From Methanobacteriota archaeon (GTDB taxonomy: Archaea > Halobacteriota > Syntropharchaeia > JACQPP01), in contig JACQPP010000105.1 in assembly GCA_016207465.1 (NCBI GenBank), positions 1-9,917 of the forward strand: DNA of 9,917 bases, in the 5' to 3' direction. Positions within the stretch are counted from its first letter, which is position 1. Each line of letters opens with the position of its first letter. Below the pieces are notes generated by a model, which worked only from the letters and a program-made list of their open reading frames with translations, did not search any database and was not told the DNA's origin. The position numbers and the translations under genes were made by a program. This document shows positions 6,306 through 9,917 of this stretch, one piece after another.

Positions 6306-6313
6306 TTTATAAA
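6305..6313 (+). promoter_or_regulatory. TATA box for the BchI/ChlI-like ATPase gene
   Basis: TTTTATAAA, the clearest TATA box in the window. A start site near 6335 leaves about 10 bases before ATG 6345 and rules out the in-frame GTG at 6321. Confidence 0.75.
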
Positions 6314-6344
6314 CGCGGGAGTGGACTCCGAAAGGTCGGATACC

Positions 6345-7850
6345 ATGGTGAAGCCAGGCGAATCGGAACTCGACGGCCTCCTGGGGGACGTGCGGGTGGA
6401 CGAGAAGAACGCCCCCGCCTTCCTCTTCCACGGCAAGGAGGCGGACATCTGGGACGACCCCTACCGGGCCTACCACGGGAAGACCGCCTCCGACTACCTC
6501 CGGGAGAGAATCCTGGAACTCCACAAGAAGGGGGAGGACCCCTTCCCCGGGGTGGTGGGCAAGAGCCAGGAGAAGGCCATGGTGAAAAACGCCCTCCTCT
6601 CGGGCTCCGCCATCCTCTTCAAGGGGAGGAAGGGATACGGGAAGACCACCTTCTCCAAGGAGGTGTCGAAACTCCTCCCCGAGAAACTCCTGGCGGTCCA
6701 GGGGTGCAAAATCTACGACGACCCCACCCACCCCTCCTGCTTCTCCTGCAAGCGCAAGGTCCTCCAGGACGAGAAGGTGGAGGTCACCTGGGTTCCCCGG
6801 GTGTGGATGCGCATCCCCGGCGACCCCCAGCTCACCACCCGGCAACTGCTGGGGGGCATCTCCATCCAGAAAATCCGCGAGGGCTTCGACCTCGACCACC
6901 CCGAGGTCTTCATCCCCGGCCGGGCCCTCAAGGCGAACCGGGGCATCGGATACTACGATGAACTGGGGGCCATCCCCTCCAGCCTCCAGACCCTCCTCCA
7001 CGAGCTCTTCGAGGAGGGGCAGGTGACCACCACCGAGGGGGACGTCATCCCCTTCCGCATTGACGCCATCGAAATCGCCGCCACCAACCCCGCCAACTAC
7101 CGGGGGACCAACCCCATCAAGGAGCCCCTCCTGGACCGCATGGAAGAGGTCGAAATCGGCCCCCCGGAGACCCTCGAGCAGGAGATGGAAATCGGCCGCC
7201 GCAACATGTACCTCGCCCGGGTCCGCGGGGAGGACCCCCGGATGCCCCCCTGGCACATGGAGATACTGGCCGGAGCGGTGCGCCTCGCCCGCGACAAGGA
7301 GGAGAGCGAGCTGGCCCGCGTCATCGACTCCGAGCCCTCCTGCCGCGCCACCATCAAGCTCTACGACCACGTCAAATCCCAGGCCCAGCTCCAGGGCCGC
7401 GAGGCCCCCTCCCTCGCCGACTACGGGGAGCGATACGAGGTCATCCAGCTCGCCCTCCGGGGACGACTCGAAGTAGGATACGGCACCCGGGAGCCCAAGG
7501 AGCGCATCATCGAGAAACTCGTGGAAAAGGCCATCGAGACCGCCTGCCGCAAATACTACGAGAAGGTCCCCGAGGACAAGTTCGAGAAGTTCATGGCCGA
7601 GGTCCGCAGCCTCGCCAAGGACGGCGCCCTCCGCCTCACCCCCGAGACCGCCGCCCGAATGAAGGCCAAGCCCCTCCTCGGCGCCCTCCTCAAGGAGATG
7701 GCCGGCAAGCAGGAGGAGTTCTACGCCTCCGCCGCCGAAATCCTCTTCGAGGCCGTGGCCCGCTGCAGCCACCACCTGGAGCGCCACGACGGCGGCTACC
7801 GCCTCACCCCCAACGGCAACGGCGAGGGACGCCCCGTCGAAGAGGCGTGA
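6345..7850 (+). CDS. BchI/ChlI-like AAA+ ATPase (magnesium-chelatase-subunit-I type)
   Basis: A 501-residue AAA+ ATPase. After a ~65-residue acidic N-terminal part and the entry motif FPGVVGKSQEKAMVKNALL come Walker A, GRKGYGKT (94-101), and a Cys121-x10-Cys132-x2-Cys135 cluster (GCKIYDDP...CFSC) that resembles one seen in BchI/ChlI-type sequences. The inserted segment GDPQLTTRQLLGG precedes PGRALKANRGIGYYDELGAI with Walker B Asp205-Glu206. Sensor 1 is AATNPANY, and LLDRMEEVEIG carries the arginine finger. A long helical C-terminal part (about residues 300-480) is larger than in chelatase I subunits. It probably powers a complex with the VWA protein encoded 74 bases downstream. Similar ATPase-plus-VWA pairs occur in bacteria without a link to tetrapyrroles, and no BchH/CobN-like gene is present here, so chelatase activity is unproven. 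A separate TATA box precedes each gene. Confidence 0.82.
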   Translation: MVKPGESELDGLLGDVRVDEKNAPAFLFHGKEADIWDDPYRAYHGKTASDYLRERILELHKKGEDPFPGVVGKSQEKAMVKNALLSGSAILFKGRKGYGKTTFSKEVSKLLPEKLLAVQGCKIYDDPTHPSCFSCKRKVLQDEKVEVTWVPRVWMRIPGDPQLTTRQLLGGISIQKIREGFDLDHPEVFIPGRALKANRGIGYYDELGAIPSSLQTLLHELFEEGQVTTTEGDVIPFRIDAIEIAATNPANYRGTNPIKEPLLDRMEEVEIGPPETLEQEMEIGRRNMYLARVRGEDPRMPPWHMEILAGAVRLARDKEESELARVIDSEPSCRATIKLYDHVKSQAQLQGREAPSLADYGERYEVIQLALRGRLEVGYGTREPKERIIEKLVEKAIETACRKYYEKVPEDKFEKFMAEVRSLAKDGALRLTPETAARMKAKPLLGALLKEMAGKQEEFYASAAEILFEAVARCSHHLERHDGGYRLTPNGNGEGRPVEEA

Positions 7851-7859
7851 ATTCTGGAC

Positions 7860-7890
7860 AAGTTTTCGGGGCCTATTGCCCCGAAAATTT
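7860..7890. repeat. 13-bp inverted repeat between the ATPase and VWA genes
   Basis: AAGTTTTCGGGGC pairs with GCCCCGAAAATTT (one G-T pair) around CTATT. It begins ten bases after the ATPase stop and runs into the AT-rich promoter region of the VWA gene. It could be a terminator for the first gene, an operator for the second, or a member of the palindrome family. Confidence 0.7.
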
Positions 7891-7900
7891 ATCCATAAAA
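7887..7900 (+). promoter_or_regulatory. TATA region for the VWA gene
   Basis: Two candidate boxes sit side by side: TTTATC at 7888-7893 (start near 7916) and CATAAAA at 7894-7900 (start near 7923, leaderless). Either supports ATG 7925 rather than the in-frame ATG at 7847, which overlaps the previous gene. Confidence 0.6.
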
Positions 7901-7924
7901 CACCCAACGTCCTATACAGACCCC

Positions 7925-9205
7925 ATGGCGAAGCCCAAGTGCGCCCTCTGCGAGGAGAAAGAATCCCTCTCCAAGCTGCTGGGAGGGGACATGATGAAGG
8001 ACCTCATGTACGGCATGTTCGACCGCGAGAACATGCCCGAGTCCGGCCAGCAGACCATGGACCTGGAAGACTTCCTCAAGAAGTTCATGAACGAGGACGA
8101 GTGGCGCAAATACCAGGCCGGCAAATCCGAGGCCAACCGCTACATGGACATGATGAACTACTTCTACCCCTACTTCTCCAGCAGCGACCGCCACAGCCAA
8201 GACCACAAGAACGTGGACTCCGCCAAGCAGAAGGCCTGGCGGGAGCTCGTGCGCCGCCTCCGCCAGCGCCAGCTCAGCGCCGACGACCTCGACGCCAAAG
8301 AGCTCATGGAGCACTTCCAGGACCAGCTCATGGAGGAGTTCGAGCGCGAGGGATACATGGAGGACTCATTCCAGGACCCCCTCTTCTCCCCCAAGGGGGA
8401 GAAGATGATTGCCGAGCGGGTCCTCGACGACGTCTTCTCCCGCCTGGAGAAGGTGGACATCGGCTCCCACGAGGTCTACGAGGGGGGCGTCGGGACCTAC
8501 CCCAGCCACCTCCTCACCGACTACGACGAGTGGCAGCACCCCTACGACGCCCTCGACCTCCAGGAGACCCTCCTCAAGACCGCCCGCCGCGACCCCGCCG
8601 GGATGGACTTCGAGACCGACGACTTCCGCGTCCGCATCCCCATCCACAAGGCCAAGGCCTCCACCGTCATCGCCATCGACAAATCCACCAGCATGTCCTG
8701 GAGCCAGGACAAGATCAAGGGGGCCATCAAAGCCGCCCTGGGCCTGCGGGAACTCCTGGAGACCGAATACAAGGACGACGAGCTCCACATCATCGCCTAC
8801 GACCACGAGCCCCACCCCCTCAAATCCGGCGAAATCGCCAGCCTCGGCAGCCGCACCGGGGGCTGGACCGACATCGGCCTCGCCCTCGACTTCTCCCGCG
8901 AACTCCTCGAAGGGGCCGACGGCAACAAGAACGTCGTCCTCATCACAGATGGCTGGCCCACCGCCTCCTCCTACCCCCAGATGACCCCCGCCGAATCCGC
9001 CCTCCGCGGCAGCCTCCGCCTCGGCCTCGAAGACATCCGCCTCGTCGTCGTCATGCTCAACACCCACCCAGGCCTCCGCCGCCTATGCCAGGAGATGGCC
9101 AACCTCAACGGCAACGCCACCATCGCCTACGTGGACGACCCCGGGAGCCTCAAGGAGTTCATGATTCAGAGCTACGTGAAGGACAAACGGGGGACCCGGG
9201 CCTGA
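7925..9205 (+). CDS. VWA-domain protein, partner of the ChlI-like ATPase
   Basis: A 426-residue protein with a C-terminal von Willebrand A domain and a complete metal-ion-dependent adhesion site: Asp252-x-Ser254-x-Ser256 (DKSTS), Thr315 (GGWTDIG) and Asp342 (ITDGWP). The domain ends with RLVVVMLNTHPGLRRLCQEM and a helix-rich tail. N-terminal to it lie a CALC cysteine pair (Cys6, Cys9), an acidic Met-rich region, and a helical stretch up to about residue 165. A linker with DALDLQETLLKTARRDPAG follows. From memory, a similar linker occurs in bacterial VWA/CoxE-like proteins that are paired with ChlI-like ATPases. In AAA/VWA systems the VWA protein typically couples the ATPase ring to a target through a Mg2+-bridged contact. 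There is no signal peptide or transmembrane segment, so it is cytoplasmic. The target is unknown. Confidence 0.85.
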   Translation: MAKPKCALCEEKESLSKLLGGDMMKDLMYGMFDRENMPESGQQTMDLEDFLKKFMNEDEWRKYQAGKSEANRYMDMMNYFYPYFSSSDRHSQDHKNVDSAKQKAWRELVRRLRQRQLSADDLDAKELMEHFQDQLMEEFEREGYMEDSFQDPLFSPKGEKMIAERVLDDVFSRLEKVDIGSHEVYEGGVGTYPSHLLTDYDEWQHPYDALDLQETLLKTARRDPAGMDFETDDFRVRIPIHKAKASTVIAIDKSTSMSWSQDKIKGAIKAALGLRELLETEYKDDELHIIAYDHEPHPLKSGEIASLGSRTGGWTDIGLALDFSRELLEGADGNKNVVLITDGWPTASSYPQMTPAESALRGSLRLGLEDIRLVVVMLNTHPGLRRLCQEMANLNGNATIAYVDDPGSLKEFMIQSYVKDKRGTRA

Positions 9206-9470
9206 CCCTGTGCCCGTGGCGCATCCCCCACGGCGAGGGCAAGGCCGGGTACAATGGACAGGTCGGGAGGGGGGCCGTAAGTTCAGTTCACAAATGGAAA
9301 ACCGGTATCAGAGGAAGGCTTTTTGGCTAATGGGCGGTGTGTCCTCATATAGTTTGCGGCAAAAACGGCTAGACCCCCACCCCTGCAAAAGAAACCCCCG
9401 GGGACACCCCTCCACACGGCCTCGATTGCCGGAAGGAATATTTATAACCGCCACGGACAAGGTCGAGTTG
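9206..9470. other. Intergenic stretch without a convincing gene
   Basis: About 265 bases between the VWA stop and the next leaderless start. The part from roughly 9270 to 9375 is visibly less GC-rich than the rest of the window. It contains a T5 tract (9320-9324) that could end the VWA transcript. An open frame with an ATG at 9294 runs into the downstream gene, but no TATA box is spaced for it and its translation (rich in Arg, Pro) looks non-coding. I see no tRNA fold and no clear box C/D elements; a small RNA or decayed gene is possible. Confidence 0.45.
9439..9447 (+). promoter_or_regulatory. TATA box for the small-protein operon
   Basis: TATTTATAA centred about 27 bases before the ATG at 9471, which predicts that transcription starts at the start codon itself. 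Confidence 0.7.
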
Positions 9471-9629
9471 ATGAAGCGCGAACTGGAGTCGGAATCCCCA
9501 AACCCCTCCCTTCTGACCCTCCCGGCCACAAACCCGATTCACATTGACGTGGAACGGCTCACCGAGACACTCAAACTCTACGAGGCCGATTTCCGCGGAT
9601 TCTTCGACCAGATTCCCCGCCTGCGGTGA
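9471..9629 (+). CDS. Small 52-residue protein, function unknown
   Basis: A short acidic-to-neutral protein with no cysteines. A loop-rich first half (ESPNPSLLTLPATNP) is followed by a likely helix, about residues 26-46 (DVERLTETLKLYEADFRGFF). The start is set by the TATA box at 9439. The same frame is open further upstream, but that extension would lie before the predicted transcription start. The stop overlaps the next gene (GTGA at 9626-9629), so translation is probably coupled. I do not recognise the family. Its size and coupling to another small gene recall antitoxin-like pairs, but nothing in the sequence shows this. Confidence 0.6.
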   Translation: MKRELESESPNPSLLTLPATNPIHIDVERLTETLKLYEADFRGFFDQIPRLR

Positions 9630-9880
9630 CCCTCACCATGGAAGCCGACGTGGAAACGTCCCTCAAGGAACTGTCGGATGACTCCCGGTGGCTCGCATCC
9701 CACTACGCGGGGCTGCGCAAGAGCCACCCGGGCCACTACGTGGCCATCAAAGGGGGGCACATCGTAGGAGTGGACCGGGACCTCAAGCGCCTCCTCAAGG
9801 CCCTCTCTGAGAAGGGAATCGACCCCGCCGAGTCCCTCGTGGAATACCTCCCCGAGCGGGACTACGCCATGGTCCTCTGA
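9626..9880 (+). CDS. DUF5678-like small protein
   Basis: An 84-residue protein. Its core HYVAIKGGHIVGVDRDLKRLLKALSEKGIDP followed by a VEYLP strand looks like the DUF5678 pattern (a WVAI-type strand, a turn, a helix 'DLxxLLxxLxxKGI' and a last strand). These short archaeal and bacterial proteins have no established function to my knowledge. The start could be GTG 9626, which overlaps the upstream stop as GTGA, or ATG 9638; I favour the GTG because of the overlap. It is the second gene of a short operon. Assignment to DUF5678 is by recalled pattern and not by a search. Confidence 0.65.
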   Translation: MTLTMEADVETSLKELSDDSRWLASHYAGLRKSHPGHYVAIKGGHIVGVDRDLKRLLKALSEKGIDPAESLVEYLPERDYAMVL

Positions 9881-9882
9881 AC

Positions 9883-9917
9883 GTGCGCGTCCCCCTCCAA
9901 GTCTGGGAGCGGCCCCG
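9883..9917 (+). CDS. Possible start of another gene, cut by the window edge
   Basis: A GTG two bases after the DUF5678-like stop opens the frame VRVPLQVWERP to the window end. Genes next to DUF5678 members are sometimes small proteases or toxin-like proteins with an N-terminal strand of this kind, but eleven residues are too few to identify anything. Confidence 0.25.
   Translation, partial: MRVPLQVWERP

Noticed and set aside
6321..6344. Upstream GTG start for the ChlI-like ATPase
   Set aside because: It lies about 12 bases from the TATA box at 6305, before the expected transcription start, so it would not be in the mRNA.
5550..7907. A 785-codon open frame on the minus strand
   Set aside because: It is the antisense of queC, queE and the ChlI-like ATPase. 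Its translation is repetitive (Gly, Val, Leu, Glu, Asp rich) without domains, as expected opposite GC-rich genes.
9210..9470. N-terminal extension of the 52-residue protein back to 9210 or 9294
   Set aside because: A TATA box at 9439 sits inside the extension at leaderless distance from ATG 9471, and the extension is Arg/Pro-rich without a recognisable fold.
1..9917. CRISPR array, tRNA/rRNA, transposase, integrase or a known defence system
   Set aside because: No regularly spaced direct repeats, no cloverleaf-like segment and no protein with such motifs were seen. The only 'abortive infection' link is a doubtful family name.

Overview
This window looks like GC-rich archaeal chromosome. Almost every gene that begins a transcription unit has an AT-rich, TATA-like box 25 to 40 bases before its start codon and almost no room for a leader or Shine-Dalgarno site. 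Genes inside operons are joined by ATGA or GTGA overlaps. The gene content fits an archaeon: a hexulose-phosphate synthase of the type archaea use to make ribulose 5-phosphate, queC and queE for preQ0 (the archaeosine precursor), and a DUF5678-like small protein. A Thermoplasmatota-like euryarchaeote is possible, but nothing here fixes the phylum.

Layout. Bases 1-523 are the 3' end of a 3-hexulose-6-phosphate synthase (hps). A short gap with two perfect hairpins leads to 620-1627, a TIM-barrel protein of a family often mislabelled 'abortive infection protein' that keeps glycosidase-like acidic residues. It converges on a minus-strand MoxR-type AAA+ ATPase (1638-2516), which shares a divergent promoter region with a flavin-reductase-like protein (2616-3098). 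A two-helix membrane peptide (3178-3366) and a 12-helix MFS-like transporter (from 3376) follow as one unit. The transporter frame has no stop codon and runs open into queC. Between them, in another frame and with its own TATA box, lies a small ribbon-helix-helix/zinc-ribbon protein (4640-4954), overlapped by queC (4951-5646) and then queE (5643-6275).

The right part carries a BchI/ChlI-like AAA+ ATPase (6345-7850) and a VWA-domain protein with an intact MIDAS (7925-9205). They form a motor-plus-adaptor pair with no chelatase large subunit in view. After about 265 bases without a convincing gene, a leaderless 52-residue protein overlaps a DUF5678-like protein (9626-9880), and a further gene may start at the window edge.

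Across the window: extragenic inverted repeats sit at several promoters and gene ends, most with TTTTC-type arms. The tetramer GATC is almost absent (two found by eye), and this visibly shifts isoleucine codon choice to ATT after G. No tRNA, rRNA, CRISPR array, transposase or integrase was seen. No obvious defence island or wholly new system is evident; the best leads are the ATPase/VWA pair, the zinc-ribbon/queC/queE operon, the palindromes and the missing transporter stop.
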